Positions 1-8,800 are shown, counted from the first letter of the stretch. The stretch is 19,963 nucleotides of DNA from Chloroflexota bacterium (GCA_003650185.1 QMOF01000011.1:1-19963), one strand, 5' to 3'. Notes: generated from the letters alone by a model not told the origin. Made by a program: numbers and translations.

Positions 1-33
1 CCCTATTACACCGGGCAGACCGAATACCCGCAT

Positions 34-60
34 ATGGAGCCACCTCCATTGATCTTTCTC
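34..60 (+). terminator. Possible terminator hairpin of an upstream gene
   Basis: A perfect 6-bp stem, ATGGAG at 34-39 and CTCCAT at 44-49, encloses a 4-base loop (CCAC). The T-rich stretch TGATCTTTCTC follows. The form suits a weak intrinsic terminator of a plus-strand gene lying before the window, but the stem is short and the T tract is broken by other bases. Confidence 0.3.
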
Positions 61-171
61 ATCCGGAGAATGGCCCCTATTCTACCTGTCTACTGTCTCA
101 CATGTATCTGAACGAGCTCAGACCGGGGTGCTGCGGGTCGGGGGTGTCGATGCCCAGTCACCAGGCCAACG

Positions 172-200
172 TTGACATGAGCACGAAGACCCGGTACTGT
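172..200 (+). promoter_or_regulatory. Candidate sigma-70 promoter of the crotonase gene
   Basis: A consensus -35 box TTGACA (172-177) lies 17 bases before TACTGT (195-200), which keeps the key T, A and final T of a -10 box. The predicted transcript would start near 207, leaving a leader of about 70 bases that holds the AAAGGAGG ribosome-binding site at 262-269. An 8-bp palindrome, ACATATGT, lies at 201-208 over the predicted start point. Confidence 0.5.
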
Positions 201-277
201 ACATATGTCAGGCAAACCCCAGGCAGCTTCGTTCAGCAGCGGTCCTGTCGAACCACCCAGTAAAGGAGGCAACGTCC

Positions 278-1069
278 ATGCAGTTTGAGACCATCATTCT
301 GGAGTACAGTGACAACGTCGCCACAGTCACGCTGAACCAACCGGACAAGCTCAATTCCATCGGTGTGAGGATGATCCATGAGTTGATGCAGGCTTGTGAT
401 GAGATCGAGCAGAGCGGCAAGGCACGCGTGATAGTCTTCACGGGAGCGGGACGCGCTTTCTGCGCCGGGGCCGACCTGGAGGACTTGCAGAAGGCCGCCG
501 CCTCCAAGCCAGCCGACCTGGAGCGGAACCTGAGGCTGTGGTTCATGCTCACCTGGAGAATAAAGAACATCGAGCTGCCCACGATCGCTGCTGTGAACGG
601 ACATGCCCTGGGCGGCGGGTTTGCGCTGGCCATTGCCTGTGACATCCGGATCGCTGCCGAGGATGCCAGGGCCGGGACAGTGTTCGTGCAGCGCGGGGCC
701 AGCTCCGCTGACATGGGTGTGAGCTGGATCCTGCCGCGGATCGTGGGGGCCGGGTGGGCTGCGGAGCTCATGTTCACCGGCGATATCATCGACGCCGCCA
801 AGGCGGAGCGGATCGGCCTTTTCAACCACGTTGTCCCGCGCGACCAGTTGATGCAGACGGTGCGCGACATGGCGGTGAAACTGGCTGCCGGTCCGCCACT
901 GGGCCTGAAATTCACCAAGCGCGCCCTCAACCGCTCTATGTGGGAAGGTCTTCAGGGCCACCTGAATCTAGAATGTGCCACGCAGTCCCTGGCTTTCCTT
1001 TCCGACGACTTCAACGAGGGTGTGAAGTCCTTTTACGAAAAGAGACCGGCGCAGTTCAAAGGCAGCTAG
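278..1069 (+). CDS. Enoyl-CoA hydratase/isomerase (crotonase) family protein
   Basis: This 263-residue protein is a full-length single-domain crotonase. The fold acts on acyl-CoA thioesters in the cytoplasm through an oxyanion hole. Visible are the first oxyanion-hole motif GAGRAFCAGADL (residues 56-67), the second in NGHALGGGFALAIACD (107-122), and the C-terminal helices that close the active site. The ATG was chosen because AAAGGAGG lies 8 bases before it. By hand alignment, the two catalytic glutamates of classical enoyl-CoA hydratase fall on Ala116 and Phe136. An aspartate is present in SADMG (Asp145), near where dienoyl-CoA isomerases carry a catalytic Asp. A plain hydratase is therefore doubtful; an isomerase, a dehalogenase-like or another crotonase activity is possible. 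No other beta-oxidation gene is adjacent. Family assignment is secure, substrate unknown. Confidence 0.9.
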   Translation: MQFETIILEYSDNVATVTLNQPDKLNSIGVRMIHELMQACDEIEQSGKARVIVFTGAGRAFCAGADLEDLQKAAASKPADLERNLRLWFMLTWRIKNIELPTIAAVNGHALGGGFALAIACDIRIAAEDARAGTVFVQRGASSADMGVSWILPRIVGAGWAAELMFTGDIIDAAKAERIGLFNHVVPRDQLMQTVRDMAVKLAAGPPLGLKFTKRALNRSMWEGLQGHLNLECATQSLAFLSDDFNEGVKSFYEKRPAQFKGS

Positions 1070-1209
1070 CTCAGTGACCCGGAGATGCATGGCACCGATC
1101 GATCTCGGTCCCCTGTTGTGGTCGGGCAAGCTTTTCCAGGCACTCTGGCCTGTGGGGATTGGCGCTCCTCGTCGGTCCACGGGTATGCTGTCGGTGTCAA
1201 GGAGGCGGC

Positions 1210-1512
1210 ATGAAGGATATCTCAGTCGATTTCGTTCAGCAGTTCCGCCAGGACAGAATAGGCAAGGACTGGGATGTATGGCAGCTCAGCCAGTGGATGA
1301 AGGCAGAAGAGGCCAGGTTGGAAGCGGACAACCCGGGTCTTTATGATTATATTGTGGGCGTGCTGGCTGGCTTGCGGGAGAGCCTGGACTCCCCTGTAGC
1401 GTCTTCGGTGTGTGACCGCCTTTACTTTCACTTCCTGGAGCTGCTGGCCATCGTCCGTGAGCACGAGCAAATCGAGGCCCTGGAAAGCCTGTGGGACCGC
1501 GGGCCTGAGTGA
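1210..1512 (+). CDS. Small hypothetical protein (100 aa), alpha-helical
   Basis: I do not recognise this gene. It encodes 100 residues starting MKDISVDFVQQF, rich in charged and aromatic residues (WDVWQLSQW near the start), and probably all helical and cytoplasmic, with no signal peptide or membrane segment. The ATG at 1210 was chosen because AAGGAGG (1199-1205) lies 4 bases before it; an in-frame TTG at 1159 lies upstream of that site and would add 17 unlikely residues. The residue mix and the strong ribosome-binding site suggest a real gene. The only promoter I can propose is weak (TTGGCG at 1159 with TATGCT at 1184, spacing 19). It lies 140 bases after the crotonase on the same strand, so read-through from that gene is also possible. 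Confidence 0.7.
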   Translation: MKDISVDFVQQFRQDRIGKDWDVWQLSQWMKAEEARLEADNPGLYDYIVGVLAGLRESLDSPVASSVCDRLYFHFLELLAIVREHEQIEALESLWDRGPE

Positions 1513-1879
1513 CTGGCGTCCCGCCGTGAAGCGTTCTCGTCCGGCTATGTCGCCTCCCGTCCTTTCTTGGGCCAGGTCTGGCCCCGGGCTGCGGGCCCCC
1601 TTGGACCAGCGATTGACTCCAGAGAAAGCCTGTTCTTGGTTGGGGGCCGGGTCCCCCCCCCCCACCCCACACTCACGTAAAGACTTCGTTACAACGTAAC
1701 ATTGCCGCCAGCCCAACTCATGTTTCCGGCAATGACAGAGATAAGCGACAAATAGCGTGTCGATGCCAATGGCCGTTTGGGGCACCGTCAGGTGGTTGCC
1801 ATCGCGTTACATATAATGTAAACTCTGTCGCTGGTCCGGTTTGGCGCCTGAGAGACTATCTGCCTTGAGGAGGTGACGA
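1513..1879. other. Non-coding stretch with C11 tract and two palindromes
   Basis: No credible gene lies in these 367 bases. The stretch holds a run of 11 C at 1653-1663, preceded by GGGGG (1642-1646) that could pair with it as a hairpin. It also holds the inverted repeat GTTAC-AAC-GTAAC (1688-1700) and the palindrome TTACAT-ATA-ATGTAA (1807-1821). The latter contains a perfect TATAAT and leads into the membrane-protein gene at 1880. Confidence 0.6.
1807..1821 (+). promoter_or_regulatory. Palindrome enclosing a TATAAT -10 box
   Basis: TTACAT and ATGTAA are perfect inverted 6-bp arms around ATA. The sequence TATAAT (1812-1817) sits inside. No good -35 box is found at 16-18 bases upstream (TTGCCA at 1796 is too close). 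A promoter whose -10 region overlaps a repressor site is a reasonable reading; start of the next gene is at 1880. Confidence 0.35.
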
Positions 1880-2452
1880 ATGAAGCGGGAAGAGAGCGCC
1901 TACGTAGCCTTCGGACAGTACTGGATGCAGGCAAGGCATCAGGAGAACACCAGACTGTGGCTGACCAACGTACTCATAGTCATATTTGCCGCCCTGATAG
2001 GCGTAACCGCCTGGAGGGGGTCGATCTACTGGTACATACCTTCCTTCGGGTTGGCGCTGGCATTCTTCGGCCTGTTCGCCAACCATGCCCTAAGAGTCCT
2101 GTTCATACGTTATTCGAGGGTGGCTGCCACACTGATGGATATTGAGTTGGGCATGGGCGACTACAGGCGGTTTCTTGAAGGAGGGGGAGAACGTGGTCTG
2201 AAGGGTGCCTGGGAGACACTATGGACACTCCACGCTGCTTTCGTTGCCTTCTACCTTTTCGCCGTCGCTGCATGGGCAGCCCTCCTGGTCATGACACGGG
2301 ACATTGCGGTGTGGGCTGTCATCGTCACCTTCTTTGGCACACTTCTGCTTTTCACCATCTTCTACTGGCAGGTGTTGTGGCGCCGTGAGCAGGAGGCCGA
2401 GACGCAGGCGATACTGCGGCACAAGCGGGCCAGAGAGAAGAAGCAGGACTGA
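1880..2452 (+). CDS. Four-helix integral membrane protein, unknown function
   Basis: The 190-residue product has four predicted membrane segments in two pairs: about 27-48 and 50-72, then a hydrophilic loop of about 45 residues (73-115), then 116-140 and 145-168. It ends in a highly charged tail rich in Arg, Lys and Glu. By the positive-inside rule both ends and the middle loop are probably cytoplasmic. The ATG is preceded by GAGGAGGTGA (1867-1876), a near-ideal ribosome-binding site. The helix-pair layout with a conserved-looking RFLEGGGERG stretch in the loop recalls small RipA-like membrane proteins, but I cannot claim that family from sequence alone. It runs toward the metal-uptake operon and ends 66 bases from it. 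Confidence 0.8.
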   Translation: MKREESAYVAFGQYWMQARHQENTRLWLTNVLIVIFAALIGVTAWRGSIYWYIPSFGLALAFFGLFANHALRVLFIRYSRVAATLMDIELGMGDYRRFLEGGGERGLKGAWETLWTLHAAFVAFYLFAVAAWAALLVMTRDIAVWAVIVTFFGTLLLFTIFYWQVLWRREQEAETQAILRHKRAREKKQD

Positions 2453-2518
2453 CAACCGGCATCCCTGGTGCCCGGCGACGTCATGGGCTTCCCGGTGCGT
2501 CTGTATTCTGGCAGGCTC

Positions 2519-3379
2519 CTACCGCCTGTCTTGACGCTGCCCGCCGTCAGCCGGAACGATAGCCTCGCGACCCGAAACCCGGCGCAGCCCGGAGAACCCA
2601 AAAGAGGCCAGCATCGCTGCTCCACCCAGCAGGATGATCGTTGCACCAGAGGCAACGTCAAACTCGTATGAGAGCCACAGACCGAAGAAAGCAAAGAGGG
2701 CGCCCAGCACTGTGGCCAACACCATCATCTTCTTCATGTCGTGGGTCAACTGCCTGGCCACCGCCGCAGGTATAGTGAGCAAGGCAATGACCAGGATGAT
2801 ACCCACCACGCGGATCAATACCACCACGGTCAGCGCGATAAGGCAAAGCAGGAGCAGGTAGAGGCGCTCAACAGGCACTCCCACCACCGCGCCAAACTCC
2901 TCGTCGAATGAAAGGGCCAGGAATTCCTTGTAGAGCAGGACCACCGTGACCACAATGACAGCATCCAGGGCTATCATGAGGACCAGGTCAGAGAAAGGCA
3001 CCGTCAAGATATTGCCGAACAAGTAGCTGAACAGATCAGGTACGTAGCCAGGAGCCAGGCCGATGAAGATGATGCCCATCGCCATCCCGATGGCCCACAT
3101 GATGCCGATAGCAGTATCCTCAGGCAGCCTGGTCCTCCTCGTCACCAGCCCCATCCCCAGCGCTGAAGCCAGGGAGAAGAGAGCAGCCCCCAGGATAGGA
3201 CTCAGGCCGACCAGGTAGCCGAGCCCCACCCCGCCAAAGGAGGCATGGGCGATGCCCCCGCTGATGAACACCACCCGCTTCACTACTACGTAGACCCCTA
3301 TGATGCCGCAGGCTACGGCCGCCAGCACACCGGCTGCTACCGCGTTGCGCATGAAGTCGTACTGCAAAGCATCCAGCAT
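2519..3379 (-). CDS. znuB: Metal (zinc/manganese) ABC transporter permease, ZnuB/MntB family
   Basis: The 286-residue protein forms the membrane channel of a metal-uptake ABC transporter of the ABC-3 family. It is almost wholly hydrophobic, with about eight membrane helices. Family hallmarks include the N-terminal LQYDFMRNAVAAGVL, the segment VVFISGGIAHASFGGVGLG, and RVVGIILVIALLTIPAAVA in the C-terminal half, where the coupling and gate regions lie. An open frame extends upstream to 3514, but that extension overlaps the ATPase gene and is arginine/proline/glycine-rich; the ATG at 3379 begins two bases after the ATPase stop, with AAGGAG ahead. It is the last gene of the operon regulator-binding protein-ATPase-permease, so translational coupling is likely. 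Zinc is favoured over manganese only by the neighbouring Fur-family gene. Confidence 0.93.
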   Translation of the reverse strand: MLDALQYDFMRNAVAAGVLAAVACGIIGVYVVVKRVVFISGGIAHASFGGVGLGYLVGLSPILGAALFSLASALGMGLVTRRTRLPEDTAIGIMWAIGMAMGIIFIGLAPGYVPDLFSYLFGNILTVPFSDLVLMIALDAVIVVTVVLLYKEFLALSFDEEFGAVVGVPVERLYLLLLCLIALTVVVLIRVVGIILVIALLTIPAAVARQLTHDMKKMMVLATVLGALFAFFGLWLSYEFDVASGATIILLGGAAMLASFGFSGLRRVSGREAIVPADGGQRQDRR

Positions 3380-3381
3380 CC

Positions 3382-4137
3382 TCAGTGCTCCTTCAGCACC
3401 CGGTGAGGTACAGTCCCGTGAGCTATCATCTGCACCGGGCACTTGTAGGTGGCCTCCAGGACCTCCGGGGCGATCTCCTCCGAGCCGTGGTAAAAGAGCT
3501 GATGGTTGAGACAAGCGATCTTGCTCACATAGACCGAGACGGCACTGATGTCATGCGATACCAGCACAATCGCCATTCTTTGTTTCAGGTTCTCGAGCAG
3601 CTCGTAGAACTCGGTCTGCATGGCCGGATCCACGCTGGCCGTGGGCTCGTCCAGCAGCATCAGTTTGGGCTCGGTCACCAGGGCCCGCGCGATGAATACG
3701 CGCTGCTGCTCGCCGCCCGAGAGTCTGCCAATCTGCCGCTCCCGGTGATCGAGCATGCCAACAGTCTTCAGCGCATCTTCGGCCTTCTGCTTGTCCGTGC
3801 GGCTATACGGCTTGAACAGACCCGCCCTCCCCAGCCGCCCCATCAAGACCACGTCCCACACACTGGCGGGAAAATCAGGATCGAAAAGACTGTGTTGAGA
3901 GACGTAGCCGACCTCGTGTCGGCTCATCCGGGGTGGTTTCCCCATTACCCACACCTTGCCGCGGGCGGGCCTGACCAGTCCAAGGATGACCTTGAGCAGG
4001 GTGGTCTTGCCTCCCCCATTTGGCCCAATGATGCCCAAGAAGTCGTCGTCTTCTACCGTCAGGTCGACCCCCTCCAGCACCGGTACGCCATCATAGCGGA
4101 CCCATACGTCTTCTAGCCTGACCACTTCCCTGCCCAT
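3382..4137 (-). CDS. znuC: Metal ABC transporter ATP-binding protein, ZnuC/MntB-type
   Basis: This is the 251-residue ATPase that powers metal uptake at the inner face of the membrane. All catalytic motifs are intact: Walker A GPNGGGKT (38-45), Q-loop Gln81, signature LSGGEQQ (139-145), Walker B LMLLDEP (159-165), D-loop SVD and the H-loop His195 (LVSHD). The block PRMSRHEVGYVSQ after Walker A and the segment FPASVWDVVLMGR are typical of the zinc/manganese subfamily. The C-terminal tail has several histidines (HGTVPHRVLKEH), as ZnuC proteins often do. The start at 4137 lies two bases beyond the stop of the binding-protein gene (4140), and the permease starts two bases after this gene ends, so the three are almost certainly co-transcribed and coupled. 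Confidence 0.95.
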   Translation of the reverse strand: MGREVVRLEDVWVRYDGVPVLEGVDLTVEDDDFLGIIGPNGGGKTTLLKVILGLVRPARGKVWVMGKPPRMSRHEVGYVSQHSLFDPDFPASVWDVVLMGRLGRAGLFKPYSRTDKQKAEDALKTVGMLDHRERQIGRLSGGEQQRVFIARALVTEPKLMLLDEPTASVDPAMQTEFYELLENLKQRMAIVLVSHDISAVSVYVSKIACLNHQLFYHGSEEIAPEVLEATYKCPVQMIAHGTVPHRVLKEH

Positions 4138-4139
4138 AT

Positions 4140-5048
4140 CTACTCCAGAGCCTCAAGGAGCGTGTCCAGGAACGCGCGCATGTTCGAGATGTAGTCCGCT
4201 GCCAGCGGGTCAATGTACCTGACCTCTCCTCGTATTGCGCTGGCAATGACCTCCGCCGGCCTGGGGTCAGACAAAGGTGAGGTGAAGACCACCGTTATGT
4301 CGTTCTCCTTCGCCTGCTCTATTGTTCGAGTCAGGTCCCCTGTGGGCTCCTTCCCACCTTCCTCAACAGACAGCATGGTGAGGCCGTACTCCGCAGCGAA
4401 GTACCCGAGCGAAGGATGATACACCATGAAGGTGCGCTTGCTGACCCCGGCCAGACTCTGCCTGATGCGGCCATCGAGATCCTCCAGCTCCTGGATGTAG
4501 GTATCCCGGTTGGCCAAGTAGTAGTCGCGGTTCTCGGGGTCGAGCCGGACAAGTCCGTCGCAGATATTCCGTACCATGATGGCTGCATTTGGAGGGGACA
4601 TCCATATGTGGGGGTCTGGGCTTCCGCTCTCGCCGTTGTGCTCGCCGTCCATAGGAATCAGTTCCACCCCTTCTGAACAATCGACCAGCACGATGTCCTT
4701 GTTCGTCTCCAGCAGGTCGTCCAGTTGCAGGAGCTCGAACTCGATTCCGGAACCGACCTTGGCATACATCTCGGCCTCGGCCACAGCTTTCACCTGGCCG
4801 GAGGTCAGACGGCTCTCATGAGGATCACCCTGGGACACGATCACGGTCACATCCACCAGGTCACCACCCACCCTCTGCACGAACTCCTGCAGCGGTGGTA
4901 TCGTCACCGCCACCCCTATCCTGTCACCGACGCTCGTCCCCGTGACACAGCCGGTCACCACGACCAGGGCCAGGGCGAGGCCCACGGACACCAGCCCAAC
5001 CACCCGCCTTGGTTGCCTCGCCTGACTGCCACCTCTCACACACACCAT
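4140..5048 (-). CDS. znuA: Metal ABC transporter substrate-binding lipoprotein, ZnuA family
   Basis: The 302-residue protein captures the metal outside the membrane and delivers it to the permease (cluster A-I binding protein). A basic N-terminus, hydrophobic stretch (VGLALALVVV) and lipobox VTGC with Cys34 show a lipoprotein. The four expected metal ligands can be seen: His77 in GDPHESRLT, His147 in DPHIWMSP, His211 in VYHPSLGYFA and Asp280 near YIDPLA. The acidic, histidine-rich loop of Gram-negative ZnuA is reduced to a short DGEHNGESGSPD segment. Ligand set His-His-His-Asp fits both zinc and manganese binders. The start codon follows a weak GGGTGG site. It lies 77 bases downstream of the Fur-family gene and is followed by the ATPase after two bases. 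Confidence 0.93.
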   Translation of the reverse strand: MVCVRGGSQARQPRRVVGLVSVGLALALVVVTGCVTGTSVGDRIGVAVTIPPLQEFVQRVGGDLVDVTVIVSQGDPHESRLTSGQVKAVAEAEMYAKVGSGIEFELLQLDDLLETNKDIVLVDCSEGVELIPMDGEHNGESGSPDPHIWMSPPNAAIMVRNICDGLVRLDPENRDYYLANRDTYIQELEDLDGRIRQSLAGVSKRTFMVYHPSLGYFAAEYGLTMLSVEEGGKEPTGDLTRTIEQAKENDITVVFTSPLSDPRPAEVIASAIRGEVRYIDPLAADYISNMRAFLDTLLEALE

Positions 5049-5125
5049 CTACTGACCACCCCACATACCGTACGTTCCACCAACCGGCTGGGACAATGTG
5101 CTACCCGAGACCGACAGGAAACTCT

Positions 5126-5557
5126 CTAGGTAAACGTCGCGGCCCGGCAGTCAGGGCACCGTCCAGCGAACTCGAGCAGATGTCCCTCGATCTCATAGCC
5201 GGTATCCTCGGCCAGTCTCTTCTCCAGTTGGCCAAGGTCACAGTCACTGAAGTCCACAACCCTGCCACAATCTGAGCACACCAGATGATGGTGGTGCCCC
5301 AAAGGACGGCGCAACAGGTAGCTTCGGCAGTTGCCCCCGACGTGCACCTCGCAGATGAGTCCCATATCCGCCAGCAGCGCCAGTGTCCGGTAGACGCTGA
5401 CCAGCCCTACGCCAGGATGTCGGCGCACCACCTGCTGATGGATCTCACCAGGAGTGAGGTGGTCGCGGCTGCGTGCGATCACATCCAGCACCGCCCTTCG
5501 CTGCGTGGTCAGCCTGTACCCCCGCCGCCGCAGCATGGATGCAATTCTCTTTTCCAT
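5126..5557 (-). CDS. zur: Fur-family metalloregulator, probably Zur
   Basis: The 143-residue protein is a full-length Fur-family DNA-binding repressor. The N-terminal winged helix includes RLTTQRRAVLDVI and the recognition helix region VSVYRTLALLADMGLI (53-68). The C-terminal dimerisation half carries the metal region GHHHHLVCSDC (87-97) and two CxxC pairs, Cys94/97 and Cys134/137, that form the structural zinc site. It is the first gene of the metal-uptake operon, so zinc (Zur) is the likely signal; iron or manganese sensing cannot be excluded from the residues alone. A GGAG site precedes the ATG. Its own promoter carries a palindrome at 5574-5592, which suggests autoregulation together with the transporter genes. 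Confidence 0.9.
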   Translation of the reverse strand: MEKRIASMLRRRGYRLTTQRRAVLDVIARSRDHLTPGEIHQQVVRRHPGVGLVSVYRTLALLADMGLICEVHVGGNCRSYLLRRPLGHHHHLVCSDCGRVVDFSDCDLGQLEKRLAEDTGYEIEGHLLEFAGRCPDCRAATFT

Positions 5558-5573
5558 GTTCTCCGTGCCAGTT

Positions 5574-5592
5574 AATGAAAATTAGTTTCATT
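5574..5592 (-). promoter_or_regulatory. Fur/Zur-box-like operator
   Basis: AATGAAA and TTTCATT are perfect 7-bp inverted arms around ATTAG. The 19-bp site lies 17 bases before the regulator start codon and immediately downstream of its -10 box, so a bound dimer would cover the transcription start. Length, AT-richness and the TGAAA...TTTCA core resemble actinobacterial Zur boxes; that resemblance is from memory, not from a search. Confidence 0.65.
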
Positions 5593-5595
5593 TGC

Positions 5596-5624
5596 AGTCT
5601 AGGACTCCTGCCCGTTCTTGTCAA
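5596..5624 (-). promoter_or_regulatory. Sigma-70 promoter of the zur-znuACB operon
   Basis: On the minus strand a consensus TTGACA (5619-5624) is followed by exactly 17 bases and TAGACT (5596-5601). Predicted start is near 5589, inside the palindrome at 5574-5592. No other promoter is needed for the four genes below it, since the gaps are 77, 2 and 2 bases. Confidence 0.7.
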
Positions 5625-5817
5625 CACTCCGATTTGCCTCGCGTAGGACCAAAGGGTTGGTGGTTGCCTCATGAAGAAGCTAGCGGAAACGGAGGGTGAG
5701 CTGGCTAGAGGGTAAGAAGGCGAAGGCTGGCTCGGATGATGAGTATGCAAGCACGGAGGGGGTACACCGGGATAACGAGGCAGAGCTACCGCAGCGCCCG
5801 CTGTGGATGACCGGCGT

Positions 5818-5840
5818 CCGGCCGTGCAGCGCCCGGCCGG
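5818..5840 (-). terminator. GC-rich hairpin after the repeat-protein gene
   Basis: CCGGCCG and CGGCCGG form a perfect 7-bp stem with a 9-base loop, starting 7 bases beyond the stop codon of the large minus-strand gene. No T tract follows in either direction, so it may be a weak terminator or a 3' end stabiliser rather than a classic intrinsic terminator. Confidence 0.4.
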
Positions 5841-5847
5841 GGAAAGA

Positions 5848-8800
5848 TCACTCCTCACCAAAGAAGCGTGGCCGGATGAACACCCAACCCACTACCCCCA
5901 GCAGCGCTACCACCACCAGGCCACAGACAAGCCATATCCAGAAAGGCATACCGCCTGCCGCTTGCGTGGTGAACGATGTCTCCTGGGACCAATCGGACCA
6001 GGCATTAGCATTGTCGCCGTACTTCACCCTCCAGTAATAAGTTGTCGAAGGGGCCAGCGTTCCGGCCGGAATGGTGAGGCTGGTCAAGGCGGTAGCGTCC
6101 ACTCCCGTCTCGTAGACTGGGGCCGAGTAGTCCCCTGAGACGTTGGTCAGCTGCCAGAGGGAGGCGAAATGAGTGGAGGTGGCGTCTGGGTCGGAGAACT
6201 CCGACGCTACAAGCGTTATGGCCAGGCTAACGTCGGTCGCCCCATTCGCGGGTGACACGTTGGTCGGCGCATCGGGCGGCCGGTTCGGTGCGGACACGGT
6301 GGTGAAGAAGTAGGACTCCGTGGGCATGGCTTTCCCGGCCAGGTCGGAAGCGTCCACGGTGACATATATGGTCTCACAATAGCCAAAGGCAGCCGAGGGG
6401 CTGTAGGTCAGGGTATAGTCTGCCGGGGAGCCGGTGACGGTGGGGCTAACCTCAGTGCCTCCAACCGTCATGGTAATAGTTGAGATATCAACTCCGCTGC
6501 CATCGGCCAGCACATGCACAACGACGCTGGTATTGAGAGGCACCTCCGTTTCACCCGGGGCTGGCGCGTGGCCAGAAGTGTAGGGGGGCGTGGTATCGGG
6601 CTCAATAGTGAAGGAGTACGTGCATGTGTCCATGGCGTTGCCCGCCAGGTCGGAAGCATCAACCTCGACCTCGACGACATCGGAGTAGTCGAACCCACCC
6701 TTCGGAGTGTACGTCAATGTGTAGTCTGCCGGAGTCCCCGTTATGACCGGGCTTACCGAGACGCCTCCGACGGTCAAGTCGATAGTGTCCTGGGCAACCC
6801 CCTCGCCAGCATCGATCAGATGGACAACGATGCTGGCACCGGTGGACACGCCGGTAGCGCCGGGCGACGGCGTTCGCCCCGCCACATGGGGCGGGGTGGT
6901 GTCCGGCTCAGTAGCAAAGGAGTAAGAGGCAGTGGCCATCTTGTTCCCCGCCAGGTCTGAAGCGCCCACCTGGACGGTCACCACCCTGCAGTAGCCGAAT
7001 TCGGTGGCGGGATTGTAGCTCAGAGTGTAGTCCGACGGGGTTCCGCTGATAGCCGGTCTTACCGAGACGCCGTCAACCGTCATGGTGATGGTCGATATGT
7101 CCACCCCTATGTTGTCATCCATAACGTGCAGCCGTATGCTGGCATCGACAGCGACTCCGGTCTGTCCAGGCGCCGGGTCTCGTTGGGTGATGTAGGGCGA
7201 CACGGTATCGGGCTCGGTGGTGAAGGAGTAGGAGTAGGCAGGCATAGCATTCCCTGCCAGGTCACAGGCATTGACGGTGACATCCACCGTCTCGGAATAC
7301 CCCAGGTTGCCAGGAGGATCGTACGTTAAGGTGTAGTCCGCTGGAGAACCGGTGATGACAGGGGTCACCGCGACGCCTTCCACAGTCATGGCAATGGTGG
7401 CGACATCCACTCCTTCGATGTCATCCACAACGTGGAGCAGGATGCTGGTATCCACGGCCACATCGGTGGCACCCGGCGCAGGCCGGTGCCCCGAGATATG
7501 CAGCGACGGGGTGGCGGGCTGGGTGGCGAAAGAATACAAACATGTGGCCATGGGGTTCCCGGCCAGGTCTGAGGCGTCGATGGCAACGGTCACTACCTGC
7601 GAATAGTCAAAGTCCTCAGCCGGGTTGTAGGTCAGGGTATAGTGAGATGGGGTACCGTTGATGAGAGGGCTGACCTCCACACCTTTGACCGTCATGGTCA
7701 GGCTGCTTATGTCCACGCCGTCACCGTCGTCCACGATATCTACCACGATATTGGTGCCCACGGATACGCGTGTTGACCCCGGCGTCGGGTCACGTCGCGA
7801 CACGTAGGGAGGACTGATATCAGGGGCCGCCTCGGTGGTGAAAGAGTAGGAGTAAGCGGCCATGGCGTTACCGGACAGATCCGAAGCATTGACGGTAACG
7901 GTCACCACGCGGGAATAGGCAAGGTTGACTGCGGGGTTATAGGTCAGCACGTAGTCCGCCGGAGTGCCGGTGATGAGGGGCGTTACTTTGACACCGTCCA
8001 CCGTCATGGCCAGGGTGGTCACATCCACCCCGTCCCCGGTGTCAAGGACGTGTAACACGATGCTGGTGTTCACAGGCACATCAGACTCTCCAGGCGCCGG
8101 GCTGGGACTGGAGACTGAAGGGGCGGTCGAATCGGGCGCTCCCTGGGTAGTGAAGGAGTAGGTGGCTGTGGCCATGGCATTGCCTGCCAGGTCTGAAGCC
8201 GTAACGCGAACGTCCACGACCTGGGAGTAGTCGAAATCGAGCGCCGGGTTATACGTCAGGGTATAGTCCGCAGGAGTACCAGTGATAACCGGAGTTACCG
8301 GTTCACCCTCGACCGTCATGGTTATGGTGGCCATGTCCACTCCGTCGCCATCGTCGACCACATGCACCACCACATTGGTGCTGATGATGACGCCCGTCTG
8401 GCCCGGCGACGGGTCATGGCCCGCCGTATGCGGTGGGTCGGTATCTGGTGCCGCCAGGGTAGCAAAAGAGTAGGTGGCGGTGGTCATGGCATTGCCCGCC
8501 AGGTCCGAGGCGTCGATTTTCACCGTGACCACTTGAGAGTAGTCGAAATCGACCGGAGGGTTGTAGGTCAGGGTGTAGTCCGCCGGGGTGCCGGAGATAC
8601 TCGGTCCCACCACGACCCCGTCAACGCGCATCGTCAGGGAGGCAATATCCACCCCGAGACCGTCGTCCAGAACATGGGCCACGATGTTGGTGGCAATGAC
8701 CACGTCGGCCTGCCCGGGCGACGGATCGTGCTGTGACACATACGGCGGGGTGGTGTCTGGTTCGGTGGTGAAGGAGTAGCGCAGTGTAGGCATGGCGTTG

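Noticed and set aside
1094..1109. ACCGA-TCGATC-TCGGT as a terminator of the crotonase gene
   Set aside because: The stem has only 5 pairs and no T tract follows.
3380..3514. Upstream extension of the permease frame
   Set aside because: It overlaps the ATPase gene entirely, has shadow-type composition, and the ATG at 3379 has the right ribosome-binding site and coupling distance.
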